Assembly: GCF_028769735.1 (NCBI RefSeq)
Contig: NC_088179.1
Coordinates: forward strand, 3,283,501 to 3,347,500
Source of the DNA: Zonotrichia leucophrys gambelii
Lineage: Eukaryota; Chordata; Aves; Passeriformes; Passerellidae
Length of the DNA: 64,000 nt
Direction: 5' to 3'
Both the position numbers and the translations under genes were made by a program. Below are positions 1 to 11,900 of the stretch, piece after piece (the first letter of the stretch is position 1; every line of letters starts with the position of its first letter). Under the pieces are notes generated by a model, which made no database searches, was not told the DNA's origin, and saw only the letters and a list, made by a program, of their open reading frames with translations.

Positions 1-1466
1 GTTGGCAAATCAAATTTTGAGGTTTTGAGGCTTCAGTGCTTTCAGCACTGCAAACCCAATGGAGGAACACAAGCTCTGAACCACGAGCCTTCTCCAAAGA
101 ATTCAGATTGATGGGAAAACGTTGAAATTCTGTAAACTTTTGGGTGTGCGGCCTTGACTGTGTTTCAGGAAGCAGTTCTCATTGAGACCACAAATTCTAA
201 AAATAAGTTAGGGCAAGGGAATAAGGTCTGTTATAGAAATTTAATTATAGACCAGCTTCCATCTCTTTGGAAGCTAATAAAACCCAATATATTTTTGCAA
301 GACTTGCCGATATTGGCAGATTAGTGGATTGAAGGGTAAACTGGGACATAGCAGGAAAATTAATTTTAGTCTGTGTTTAAGTTCACTTTCTACACTAAAA
401 TACCTTCTACAAAGTGCTGACTGTACCATAATTGTAAAGGAATTTTGACATTTTTTGAGTTTATCCTTGCAAAATGTTTCCTGGGTATCTTTTTGCAGAT
501 CTTATCTAACCCAGTTCTTTTAGGCTGAATGCACATCAGAGAATTATTTTATATTCCACATAAGCAATTACTCTGATGTAATTTATGACCTGCTGACCTT
601 TTCACTTTTCTGCTGCAATGATTATAATGAGTGTGTTGAACAAGGAGGAAATTGAAGGCCAAACACACAGGGGAGTTGAATCACCTAGGAGCTGGAGAAA
701 TCTGTGGGCAGGGAGCTGATTGCAGCCTTTTCCTGGGGATAATGTGCAGATCTCTTTCTCAGCTATTGTTGCAAGCACAGGAGGAGAAACTTGATGATGG
801 GGATCGAGGCGAGCAAGGAAATACACAGTGGGAACTCCTGGAAAAGCAGTGGGATGCTACTTAAAGATTATTCTGCATAGTTCTGGGCAGCACGAACAGC
901 TGTGTCACTCCCTTTTCACTAGGGAGGGAAGGGACAGGAGCCTGTGGGACATCATGAACTACTCTTGGTTTGTTCTCTGCCTCATAAAAGATGAATTACT
1001 TATAAGGCTCCAGAGGCTGGGGGACTGAACTGAAGAGCTCTGGTTACAGAAAAACAGTGTTGTTTTTTTTTTTTTTCCTGGTTGGCTTGTAATACTTCAG
1101 CTGGTTTCATGTTTTTTTATTACGAGTTAAATTTCAAGTCTCAGATCTAAATGTAAAATTTAGTAAGATCTCTGTAAACTTGGCAATATTTTTGTGATGC
1201 ATATTGTTATAAATGATCAGCCAGAAATCCAAATTAATAAATGTAAAAGATTTTATTTTTGTGACCAAAATACGGTCCTCAAAACCCACAGCCAAGGAGA
1301 CAGCATCAAGATCAGCACAGGGTAAACCTGGATCAGACCTCTATTGCATCAGAGCCCCCTCTGTTCACCAATGCTTTTTCCAGCAGGGCTGTTTGATACA
1401 GATTTTTATGCCTGATGCAGAGGTGCCCCGATTTCTTTTGTAACCCTGCATATGTATGAGGGTTTC
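1..1466. other. Unique non-coding stretch
   Basis: No gene or repeat family is recognised here. Open frames are short (76 codons or fewer) and overlap on opposite strands, as expected by chance. A run of 14 T lies at 1063-1076. The stretch ends where LTR D1 begins. Confidence 0.6.
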
Positions 1467-2079
1467 TGTCAGAACTCAGTGCATCCCTCTGGGTGCCCAG
1501 AGCTGCCAGGACCCTGCCAGGGGGCTCAGAGACCCTGGCACACAGCCCAGAACACCTGTGGGTTTGATTGTGACCCGTGGAGCAAATTACCAGCTTTGTG
1601 TGAGGACCTGAAAGCCACAGAAGTTTAAGTAGTGTAATGATAAAATCATCACTGGGTGAAAAGGTAGATTTTGGGGTTTTTGGAATGAGGTTTTGGGGAC
1701 AAGATGGAGGGACTTGGGCATCCAGCCTTTCTTCTTCTTCTTCACCTCCATCTTCTGCAGTGATGTTGGCACTTTGGGATTGGTTTAGAGTAGAAGCTCA
1801 CAGTCTGACACAGGTGATAGGTATTGGAAAGTAATGGCAAACATGTTAGCTGTAGTTTGTAGTATAAAGAGATAACACCACCCTGGGGGCAGGCAGAGTG
1901 CCTGGGACTGTCCTGCGGAGCGAACCTTGGCAGGACAGGAGAAAATTTTTATAGATAAGATCCAATAAACAACTCTGAGACTGAGAACTGAAGAGCTCTG
2001 ACTCATTCTCCGAACGTGCGGGCTGAAACAGAGACTGTTCACATGTCTTGGGGCTGCAATAAACTGCAACCTCCCGAGA
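1467..2079 (+). mobile_element. Solo LTR, family D, copy D1
   Basis: This LTR-like block aligns along most of its length with the minus-strand copy at 46430-47051. Shared segments are the GC-rich first 130 bases (the CCTGCCAGGGGGCTCAGAG core near 1513-1531), a pyrimidine-rich middle, and a promoter-like part with GTATAAAG near 1861 followed by CAATAAACAAC near 1965. It starts with TG. The last about 80 bases differ from D2, so the 3' end at 2079 is set from an imperfect 6-bp duplication: GGTTTC at 1461-1466 and AGTTTC at 2080-2085. No internal retroviral sequence follows, so it is a solo LTR. The ERVK-type class is inferred from the 6-bp TSD of D2. Confidence 0.75.
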
Positions 2080-2420
2080 AGTTTCTTTCACTGTGCAGGG
2101 CTGGACAATTGCTGTTTCCTGAGCAGTGGCAGGAGCTGATCATGTCAGGGGAAGTTGTATATTCAGATGTATGATCCTTGACGACTTCAGTTATCTAGAT
2201 GGATGGTATCAGTTGACCAATGATCACCCTTGGGTGTCTCTTGATGGCCCCAGAGGAAGTGGATCTGGGCATTGTTCTCCTGTTGCCTTCAGGAATTTTG
2301 AAATTCCAAAGGAGTTATCTGTCCCTGGGCTGCCTGTGGTCAGAGACTCGTTGGATTTTACAATTTTTATAATATACGTTTTCTTCTTAAGTGTGAATTA
2401 CTTTATAACATATCAGTGTA
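2080..2420. other. Unique spacer between LTRs D1 and A1
   Basis: Nothing recognisable is present. An open frame of 118 codons starts at 2126 but runs into LTR A1 and ends inside it, so it is a chance reading frame. Confidence 0.6.
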
Positions 2421-2800
2421 TGTCACAGACATCTTTTATGAAAAATCCTTTCCTTAGGATTTTTTTTCTCCTGAGAAGCTGAGAGGTCTCAGGAAAAAAA
2501 TGTAAACAATGATTATCTGCTGCTGTGGAATGCAACAGGTGCATCTGTGATTGGCCCATGTTGGTTGTTTCTAATTAATGGTCAATCACAGTCAGCTGGC
2601 TTGGACTCTGTCCGAGCCACAAGCCTTTGTTATCATTCTTTTCTATACTTAGCCTAGCCTTCTGATTAACCTTTTCTTCTATTCTTTTAGTACAGTTTTA
2701 ATATAATATATATAATAAAACAATAAAACAAGCCTTCTGAAACATGGAGTCAGATCCTCGTCTCTTCCCTCATCCTCAGATCCCTGTGAACACTGTCACA
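2421..2800 (+). mobile_element. Solo LTR, family A, copy A1
   Basis: A 380-bp element starting TGTCACAGACATC and ending CACTGTCACA. It is flanked by a perfect 6-bp target-site duplication AGTGTA (2415-2420 and 2801-2806), which proves insertion and sets both ends. TG...CA termini, AATAAA signals at 2714-2719 and 2722-2727, and no coding capacity fit a retroviral solo LTR. The 6-bp duplication favours an ERVK-type integrase (inference). Ten related copies lie in this window. A second copy in the opposite orientation lies 277 bp downstream (A2). Confidence 0.92.
2501..2554 (+). promoter_or_regulatory. Conserved transcription-factor-like block in LTR A1
   Basis: In sense, the block reads TGTAAACA (forkhead-like) overlapping ACAAT (SOX-like), then TTATCT (GATA-like), CAGGTG (E-box) and ATTGG (inverted CCAAT). 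The same order appears in the other family A copies, with TGTAAACA intact in about eight of ten. Motif identities come from known consensus sites. Activity is inference. Confidence 0.4.
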
Positions 2801-3077
2801 AGTGTATGTAGTCAGTCTGTCAAAATTCAGCACTCTGTGATCTCTGAGATATCTGAAGAGTAGAAAAAAAATGAAATAGAACCTGTATGCTTTCACATTC
2901 TTAGGCATGTAGAAATTAATGTCTTCTGTGTTAGGGCTTTGCTCCTAACTTAGTGGTGGTTGTTGTTGTTGCAGGGAGTTGATCTAAACGTAGAAGAACT
3001 ACAGATAGTTAATTTCTGTAGTAATAAGTGCTGTTCCACTTGGTGTCCCCATTATTGAGTGGAACTGATTGCCAGCA

Positions 3078-3452
3078 TGTTACTGTGTTCACAGGGGTCT
3101 TAGGATGAGGGAAGAGACGAGGATCTGACTCCATGTTTCAGAAGGCTTGATTTATTATTTCATTATATATTTTACATTAAAACTATACTAAAAGAATAGA
3201 AGAAAGGATTTCATCAGAAGGCCAGCTAAGAATAGAAAAAGAATGGATAACAAAGGTTTGTGGCGAGAGTCAGAGCCAGCTGACTGTGATTGGCCGCTAA
3301 TTAGAAACAACCACATGAGACCAATCACAGATGCACCTGTTGCATTCCACAGCAGCAGATAACCATTGTTTGCATTTTGTTCCTGAGGCCTCCCAGCTTC
3401 TCAGGAGGAAAAATCCTAAAGAAAGGATTTTTCATAAAAGATGTCTGTGACA
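3078..3452 (-). mobile_element. Solo LTR, family A, copy A2
   Basis: Reverse-oriented family A LTR, 375 bp. Its boundaries are set by a perfect 6-bp duplication CCAGCA (3072-3077 and 3453-3458). The sense 3' end has two substitutions in the terminal GTCACA region and the forkhead-like site reads TGCAAACA, so this copy is somewhat decayed. It faces copy A1 across 277 bp, and each copy has its own duplication, so they are independent insertions and not one inverted event. Confidence 0.92.
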
Positions 3453-5702
3453 CCAGCAGCTTTGTCTGACCTGTCAGGTGGGGAACTCACTTTGGCTAAA
3501 CTTTGGAGTGCAGCAAATCTGAGAGTGACTCCTGCCCTTCAAAGGGAAGGTTCTTTGTAGCATTTCCAAAATACCTGGCTCAGAACAACAATTGCTCCTG
3601 CCTTGTGACGATCTTGAGTTCCCCCGTGGTCCTCAAAAAATAAGGGCTGCTCAAATTGCTCAATGCTGTAGCATCCTGTGCTCTCACTGCTGTTTTTTCT
3701 CCATGGTGGGAAGTGCCTATGATCCCACTGCAGAAAGAGAATGGAGATGTCATTGCCAGCTTACAGATCCAAACGGGCTGAGTGAGAGTGTGACCCTGAA
3801 AAGCTGCTGCACTCTTCACTGCAGTGATTTGGCTGGAGACACTTTGGCTGCAGGGGAATTTCCATGCTGTACCTATGACAAAAATCAAAGAAAAAGTGTG
3901 TGCTGGTTTTACTGAAGTGTTATTCTGAAGCATTCTTGTATTTCAGTGGCACATCAGCTCAAATGGAAATCAATGGCTCGTTTTCCTAACTATGGGGAAG
4001 CTGGGTCATTCCCTTGTGCAGACCCCTGGTAATCTGCAAGTTTGCACAAAGGAGTTCAGAGTGTCTGGCAGAAATTGTGTTGAGCATCTTTGCTAGCCTT
4101 TGTATGAAAAAATGCTCCACATTGTCATGACCTGAAATAGAAACATAGGAGGTAGTATGCTGGAAAACCCAACAAACCATGTGGGATTGTGCTCCTTTGG
4201 GCTGGCAGAAATTGTGGAGAAGATTTTCCGGTGATTTGCAATATCTGGGTGTGATATAGTGAGACTTCTGTGTGAAACACCTGGCTGCTGCTGAGATGAA
4301 CATGTTCTGTTAACACTACAGACTTGGTCTGGGCAGGAGAAAAATCAAGAGTGCTTTTGATTTTAAAATAAGTTCTCATCAGCTGCTGACTGGATTAACT
4401 AGGTATTACATAGCAATTGCTGTCTGGGCTATGTTGACCATGCAGCTGCAGGTATGTTATTTTCAAATATCACTGAAAATAGCCTTCCAAGGGAAAATTT
4501 GTGTCTTGTCATCCTAGCAGGAATTACATGAGGTTTGACCATTCCTTCTCTGTATTCAGAGCAGGCTTCAGTGTGACTGGTTCCAGTGGTTTGTTTGGGT
4601 TTTCTTTTTCTTTCTTTTTCATTTAGAGTGGACATATTGACTTTGTTCTCACCATACTAAGGCTATAGACTGCTACTCATGGTAATGGTTCACCTTTTCT
4701 GCTATAATTCTTGAACAACTGTCTTTTGTGAGTTTGGGCTTGGTATTTCAAAAGCATCTATGTATCAAAACCTTCTTCAAATTGAGGGAATTGTTCTGGA
4801 ATGTAAACAGGTAGTAACTTCGTAGAACAAGCTCAAATTCCAGGGAAGTTCTCTGTGTTCTTTCTTTTCTTTGCCTTTATAATAGGGGCAAATAGATTTT
4901 AATTTTTTTTTTTTTTGAGTTTTTGTTAAGGGTATTAACTTTTGGATGAGATAATCTGCTGAAGTGATTCATTTGCATAACAAATTACTGGAATGAAGTA
5001 TTGATTGCTATTCACAAGCACCAACATTCGCTGAATAGCTTGGAAAGCTAATTAAAAATTATAATTGACTTTATTCTGCTTTCTCCTGGTAATGTTTCGC
5101 TCTCCTGTCAAATTGTAAAGTTGGTTTTTGTCTTCAGTGTTTGAAAACTAACCTGTCTTCAGCACAGTCAAGAGACTTTTGCAGCCTGTTCTGAAGTGTT
5201 CAGGTGCAAAGTTATGGGTGAGTGGGACGAAGTCTCCTGGGGCTTCTTGATACCCTCTTTGTAACTCAGGTAAGTTTAAAGGCAGATTGTTTGCATATTT
5301 CACAGCCTCTTAGGATTAGAGAGTAAGATTTTTGTTTAGCAATTTTAGAATTTAGAGAACTAGAAAAGAACCAAAATGTTGATTTATTTAAAGAAAAAAT
5401 CTTTACATATGTCAGTATTGTAAATATCTTTAAAAATCTTGTCTTGAGCAAATTGCTGCCTGACCAAGTGATGTGGTTACTGTTGATGTGCTGAAAAGTG
5501 TCTTTATTGCATCAGTTTAAGCCACCGTTTAGTTTAACTAATGTTCTGTAACAGGAGAAGATGACAGAAATAATGATATTGTCCCTGTTTCTGAAGTCTT
5601 TAATGTGAACATTGAATGAGGCTGGGATGGTGTACCTGAAAGTCTTGCTTTGTGCTTGTGGCTCACATTTTCCCTGTTTCTGCAAAATGCTGTTTAGCCC
5701 AC
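3453..5702. other. Unique non-coding stretch
   Basis: No gene is supported. Two open frames of 117 and 107 codons occupy the same bases on opposite strands near 3580-3933, the pattern of a chance stop-free patch. A run of 14 T lies at 4903-4916. Confidence 0.6.
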
Positions 5703-6090
5703 TGTCGTAGACATCTTCTTGTGAAAATCCTTTCCTAGGATTTTTCCTTCCTGAGAAGCTGAGAGGCTCCAAGAACAAAATGCAAACAATGATTATCTGC
5801 TGCTGTGGAATGCATCAGGTAGATTTTCGATTAGCCCATCTTAGATGTTTATAATTAATAGCCAATCAAGACCGAGCTATCTCGGACAGAGTCCAAGACA
5901 GAAGCTTTTGTTATCATTCTTTTCTATTCTATTCTTAGCTTAGCTTGCCTTCTGAGATGAAGCTTTTTCCTTCTATTCTTTAGTATAGTTATAATGTGAT
6001 ATATATATCATAAAATAGTAAATCAAACCTTCTGAAATATGGAGTCAAATCCTCTTCCCTCATCCAAAGACCCCTGTGAACACTGTCACA
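5703..6090 (+). mobile_element. Solo LTR, family A, copy A3
   Basis: A 388-bp forward family A LTR with a perfect 6-bp duplication GCCCAC (5697-5702 and 6091-6096). Its first bases read TGTCGTAGACATC, showing substitutions against the family start, and the forkhead-like site is TGCAAACA. An AT-rich tract precedes the 3' end CACTGTCACA. No internal retroviral sequence is attached. Confidence 0.92.
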
Positions 6091-7549
6091 GCCCACCCTG
6101 ACCTTTTGAGCTTCTCTTTTTCCCAAGGTGACCACCTGGGCAGGTTCTCTGTTCAACTCCAAGTCCTTTCACTCAGGGACATCATTCCTGAATCTGCAGT
6201 TTGGAAAAACTCAGCAGAGCATTTTGCACAGGACACCACTGCTGCCATTCCTAACTCATGCCATGGGATTTTTTAATGTATCCTATGAGAAATATCAAAT
6301 ATCATGGAGCAATTGATAAGGATATTAAAACAAAGTGGAATGTGTTAAAATAGCTTTTGCAGGTAGAAAAAAAAAGTTATTAAAAGACTAAGAAGGCAGT
6401 TGATTTCTCAACACTGAGCAAAGATGCACACTGTTGGGTGGACAGGGCTGTTTCTTAGCATGATGCTTCTGAGGAGAAAATGGGTTTCAAAAAGTCTCAT
6501 CACCAACACATCTGAATGCAGCTGGTAACAGGATAAAGTTCATTGTGTGTGCTTTTTGTAGTTCCTTGTGTTGCACTCAAGCATCTCATACAAAATGTTA
6601 TGCCAGCAGCTGAGGGAAATGAGTTAGTTCAAGGTTAGGCTTACTTTAAGCGTATATATTGCTGCTTAGGATTTAAATTTATTTGTCGAGTAATTTGTAA
6701 AAACTCTACCCTAAAAAAGGATTTTTCATGCTATTAGCTCTTTTTAAATGCATTTGGCACACTGATTCATGAAAAAGTTTACCATTTTAAGTTGACTTCC
6801 TCAAGTGTAATATGATATGAACACTTAAGGAGATTGTAAAAACAGCTTTAAAAATATTGTGTATCCTTGCTGCATGCCTTGTATCATTTATGTGTACCTA
6901 CCCTGCATATTCTGAGGAAATTATTGTATGTGGAGTCCATTTCCATTTTGTAGAGGAATTGATTGATTAGCTTTATGCCACTGTTCCTGTGAATGAGAAT
7001 GGTGCATTTGTTAACTTTTTAAATATTAATTTGTAATTTTTGCAGGCAAGATCTGTAAACAGTTGAAGCACAAAAAATACAAATATGTTTTATGCATTTC
7101 TTAATGACTTGGTGAAAAGACACGCTTTTTGACTTAAGTTTAATGTCTGTCTCTTTGTTATACATTACTTGTGGTTTGCTCTGTAATCAGATGGCTTTTG
7201 GGGATTAATGTGCATCAGATTCTAATCCTTTTAATTATGCTAGCTAATGTGTTTTCCTATTTTTTCTCCTTCATTGAAGTCAGCAGGGTGGCTTGTAAAT
7301 GAATGTGAAAGTAAAGAGATCAAAACTCGGCTTTCAGTTGGGAAATAATTACAGTGCATATTCTGCAGATCAGGACCAGTGTCCAAGGCAGTACAAAACT
7401 GTGTGCTCTGTCTTTTTAACAAACCCCTATTTCATAATGAGATTATTTTGTATGAGGATTTGCCTCCAAATGTGGCACTGGGAGGAAAGAAGGCTCTGGG
7501 CTAAGACATTGCTCATGGATTTGCTCCTCGTGCTTCCTTCATGGCTCTG
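6091..7549. other. Unique non-coding stretch
   Basis: AT-rich DNA with no recognisable gene. The frames present are 87 codons or shorter. Nothing repetitive was identified before LTR C1. Confidence 0.6.
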
Positions 7550-7836
7550 TGTGGAAGGATAGAATGTGAGAAAATAAAGATGGTGCAGAAGGTAATCTCA
7601 CCCCTGAGGAGTTGCTGCTGTACTAATCACCAAAGATTAGGAACAGGCCTGCCCTTAACAGGCCACAGCTGTGTCCAATAAGGATGACTGCTGTAGAAGA
7701 GTGGGTTAGCTGGGTGAGTAGAGAGCTGGAGTTTGTTGGCTGTGCTGTGAAGGAAGGAGAAGGAGTCAGTGCTGTGAGGAGATGACCATGAGAAATCACC
7801 AAGAAGGTATGGGACATTTCCAGTAAGATGACAACA
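7550..7836 (+). mobile_element. Solo LTR, family C, copy C1
   Basis: A 287-bp element starting TGTGGAAGGATAGAATG and ending GATGACAACA. A perfect 6-bp duplication GCTCTG flanks it (7544-7549 and 7837-7842). It is very similar to the copy at 11978-12260 over its whole length and more distantly related to the pair at 32682-33562. TG...CA ends, TSD size and absence of coding capacity indicate a solo LTR. A 131-codon antisense frame over this LTR recurs at C2 only because the DNA is the same. Confidence 0.88.
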
Positions 7837-8766
7837 GCTCTGTGAGATTCCATGGACAGGAGCTGTCTTGAAGTTTGCTTTCCTTTGCTTATTGTTCGTG
7901 GAAGAGGCGTGATGCCTGTTCTACTTGAAATGCTGCCCTTTGTTGAGAGGTGACCCACGTGCTGTGACAGTGACCTTGTCACCTGTTCTGTGGCCCCAAG
8001 CCAGGGCTCTCCATCCACTCTGTGCAGTGAGTGAGGAACAGGATGGAGTGCAAGGAGAGCAAGCAGTGTGTGCTGTGTGGAGCCAGAAAACAGCTTTATC
8101 GGGCTCCTTTTTTGTGAAATACGAAGCTGTGTTTGGTGTCAGGTACACACAGGCAATGTGTGCATTTGTGATTGGGATGTGTGTGGAGACCGACCATGGG
8201 ACAGTTATAAAGACAAATTCTAATAATAACTGAGGGAAGTAAAGCATGGAATAAGGCCTTTGAACCTATCTTTTGTTTGCAATTAACCCTAGTTAATTTA
8301 GGAGCATTGGAATTAAAGTGTTAAGGATGTTGCTTTTTGCTTGTAGTTAAGCCTTAAAGAGTTCTGCAATATGCATGTAATTTTAGAATATTGCTTGTAT
8401 CCTTGAAACTACAGCTTTGGAATATATATAAAGGAAATATGCTTATCTCACACCTTAATAAAGCAGAGAAAAACAGCTTGAGAAAGGAAGATGAACATCA
8501 TCTCAAGGATTTATAGTTTTGACCAAGGGAAGCTGGACATCACTGTTATGAGATTTATAATCCTTGCAATTAAAAGGTGGACACACATCTGGGGAGCTGG
8601 ACTCCACCAAATGGGATTTGTCTTTCTTCTTTCAGAAACTGGACCACCACCACCTGGGGATGCTCCTTTTGGGATACATCCTGAGAAAAACTAAATCACA
8701 ATAGTGTATAGAATTGTGATGTAAAAATTGGGAATAGAAACTGCTGATAAAGCTGATGAGTACCCC

Positions 8767-8774
8767 TATAAATA
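8767..8774 (+). promoter_or_regulatory. TATA box of LTR E1
   Basis: TATAAATA, 92 bases from its last base to the AATAAA at 8866. The same spacing and sequence occur in the minus-strand copy E2, which supports this as the core promoter of the original retroviral LTR. Confidence 0.55.
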
Positions 8775-8865
8775 CCTGTAAGCCTCAGCTATGGGTGTGC
8801 AGTGGGAGAGAAAATTTCCCCTACTGTACCCAGCACTGTATTGCTCATACTTTACCATATTAATT

Positions 8866-8871
8866 AATAAA
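8866..8871 (+). promoter_or_regulatory. Poly(A) signal of LTR E1
   Basis: AATAAA, 44 bases before the LTR end and downstream of the TATA box. This is the expected R-region position in an LTR. The AATAAA is also present in E2. Confidence 0.5.
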
Positions 8872-8915
8872 TTGATTGCTGCTTGAATATTGGCCTAGTC
8901 AAGCTTCTTATAACA

Positions 8916-11900
8916 GCTCAGTGGGCTTCTAAGTCCCAGGCTACACTTGTCCTTTGCATTCCCTCAGTTAGTTACTATTCCTGCAAAACACTTTGCGACT
9001 TCTTCATTTTTTTTTACCCAAAATTTTGGTTGTTTGGCTTGTGGTGGGGGTTTTTGTGGGTTTTGTTTTGGTTTTTCGTGGGTTTTGTTTCTTTTTTGGG
9101 AGGATTGTTTTGTTTTGTATATGTTTGGTTTTGTGTTTGTTTGGGATTTTTTTCTGGTTTTTTCCTTTGCTGACTCTGCTAGCTCTTAAAGAATTCTTTT
9201 CCCCTTGCATTATGTTTTATTGTTCAGGGCATTACAAATATTTTTCTTTGGGTGTTGCAAATTTTCTTATCACCTCAATTTAAGTTTCTCCTCTAGCAAA
9301 AGCACTGAAGGAGCCTCAGAAAACAGAGATGGAAGAAAATTTTTAAACTTTGTTTTTTCCCAGGCAGAACACTTTGGCTCTTATCTCTGCTTTCCATTTG
9401 CGTAGGTTTTTATTTTAGCATTTCTAGCTACTGTAAAATAAGGATGTTATTTTTAATAGGTGTGAAATTATAGATAAGAATGGTTTGAAATGAGGAATAA
9501 AACCACCCACCAAACCTGCAAAGCAAACCTATATTGTAATATAGATGCTACTTATATTTGCATTTGGTGTATTTAGGCATAACAGCCAGACTCTTGGCCT
9601 TAATTCTGAATGAAACATAGTTTTCTTTTACTTTATTGGCTAGGGAAAGTTAAGAATTGTTTGTTTGGGTTTTTTAATTCTTCTCCTTAGAAATTTTATA
9701 TGAATTAAGTTTTAGACTGCATAAAATGTGTAACTACTCTTATTGATTTTTCTCACTGATGGAATAATGCTCATCTCTCTTCTTAGCTGGTCTCCTGAGA
9801 TTCTGTAGGTCACCCAGTAACATAATAAAATCAAACACAGACACACTATCTGTTAAACTATACACCATGAATAGAAAATGAGCTCTGCAGTGACTCTTTG
9901 GTCTCTTTATTTTACTGCTGACTTTGTTCTTGTGGTTTTTGTGGGTTTTTTAAAATATCACAGGGTATTAATATAGAAAAACCAGTAAGTGACAGAAACT
10001 ACTGCTCAGATGGAAGTTGTTATATTAGGATTAGCTGACAGATTAAAATATTAATTATAATCTATTTGTTTGCACTCATGTACAAAAAAAAAGGGAGTCA
10101 GGATAATGTCTCCAATGTTTTTACCTCCTTTCGTTCTTTTGTGAAATCAAGATTCGTGGGGAAATTTCATGAGGTGAAAAAGGGGACCTAAGATGATGTG
10201 TGAGCCATTAAAGCACTGATTTCTTACATTCATTTTTTACTTCATAAAATTCAAGGGGGAATAATAAAGCCATGAGTGTAAAAGCAGGGATGACTCCTTA
10301 TTTGAGAAGAGGTCTCAGAAGAAAATTAGGACAAAGCTTTGTTTTAGTCTTCATAAGAATAAAATTAAGTCAATATTTTTAAGAATTTAGAAGCTGGCCC
10401 CCAGATTGGCTGTTTATTCTTGTCAAAACGTATTTTAAATTTCATTTGAAAATAAGTCTCTTTTAATGTGATGCAGCTTTACCTTGCAGGAGGAAGCATC
10501 TCTCTGTAGCACATTCCTTTGTGGGTTTTTTTGTCTAAGTCTGTGAGCAGATCATTTTTCCCTTAAATTACACCTCATATGCCTGGTTGCTTTCTTTGTA
10601 GGTTCTCCTGTGCCATTTAGTGTGCAGGGTTTCATACACCACCCATTAGGGGACACCATGGAGAAGGTTGTGGTTCTTTTCAGGCTGATAGAGGGCATCT
10701 CTTCTATCCTACATTAATATCAGCAGAGCAGTATTTCTCTGTTTCATTCAATTATTCTGCAGTCAGAATGCTACTGTTGAATTTAACTGTCACTAACTAG
10801 GAATAGATAGTACTCAACAAAAAGCCAAGGTAATGTTGAAGAACCTTCTGATGCTATAAATACAGTCCAGACTGGGTGGTTTAACCAGTGGGTGTCATGT
10901 TTATGTGGGCCTTCTTTTAGATGACTTTTTAAATGGCTTGATGGATTCTGGGAGGAGCTTCCTATGTTTCTGACAGTTTTCTATCAAATAAATGCCATCA
11001 CAGTTCAAATAACTATTCAAGAAGAGGCCGAAATTGTAACAAAAACCCAAAGTCAGCCAACTTGAGCACAGTATATAAATAAAAAGTGAAAGCTGCTGTT
11101 CCTCTCTCCAGTCATTTGCCCATACCCACTCCCCCTTTGTTTTTGGGCCTGTAAAATGGGCTCATTTTGATTAAACTGGCTGTGCTGTGGTTATGTTGGT
11201 TTTTAATTGCAGTCAGCGAAGAAGTTTTACTGCTGAGTAAATTAGTCACTTCCAAAAGTAGGAAAAAGCAAATTCAGTCAAGGAAAATTGTACAGGTGCT
11301 AATGCTGAGCTAGAATTAGATTCACTCTGAGCCACCACTACGAGGTAATAAGGCTGTGGTGATACTCAACAGCAATTGAATGTTTAATCAACAAAGCTTC
11401 CCGTCTGAGCATTAATATAAATGCAGTGAGAAGTCTGGTGCTCTTAAACGTAAAGATCTGAATCGAAGATTGCATTTAATCTGTAGGAAAGATGATTCTT
11501 CCTCTGTGAAAAAATGACTTTGTGAAGGTTTTAATTCCCTGATTTTTCTGCTTTGTGTCTTTGTACCTGTGGAACAAGAGGCTGGGGGGTTCACACTGGT
11601 GTTGTCCATGCTGGATGAGAAAACAATTTTCGTGTCAGAGAGGAGTATGGGTGGGTATTTGTTCTCCTGGCAGGCCCTGTGCTGTTCCTTGCAGAGGTGC
11701 TGCACGGGTTTATTTTCACTGACTTTATCTTGCTCTGCTGGTGTCCACGCTCCAATGCTGCTGACACAAAGCCATACACTGGCACTGCATCTGGGGCTGC
11801 TTTCAGATGAGTTTTGTGGGATGGCTTTTCTGTGGATCTCCTTTTTTCCATTGTCCTTTTTTCATCGTGCTTTCAGTGTTTTGGGGGCAGTGTGTGAGCG

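Larger units (their letters stand above)
8113..8915 (+). mobile_element. Solo LTR, family E, copy E1
   Basis: An 803-bp block starting TGTGAAATAC and ending CTTATAACA, matched almost end to end by the minus-strand copy at 48852-49692. It has classic LTR order: a long U3, TATAAATA at 8767-8774, AATAAA at 8866-8871, then 44 bases to the end. A 67-codon frame at 8491-8694 is kept in the other copy. No clear duplication flanks this copy: the left flank is a T run and the right flank begins GCTCAG. Its boundaries therefore rest on alignment with E2. Confidence 0.85.

Noticed and set aside
2421..2800. Family A as a DNA transposon with inverted ends
   Set aside because: The complementary bases at the ends are few. 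TG...CA termini, 6-bp duplications, AATAAA signals and varied target sequences fit an LTR better.
7623..8018. 131-codon frame sharing a long similar segment with a 115-codon frame at 11934-12281
   Set aside because: The similarity looks like a protein family but arises because both frames lie antisense across copies of the same LTR (C1 and C2).
8883..9283. Overlapping Phe/Trp/Gly-rich frames resembling membrane proteins
   Set aside because: They are products of the G/T-rich low-complexity tract in three frames at once.
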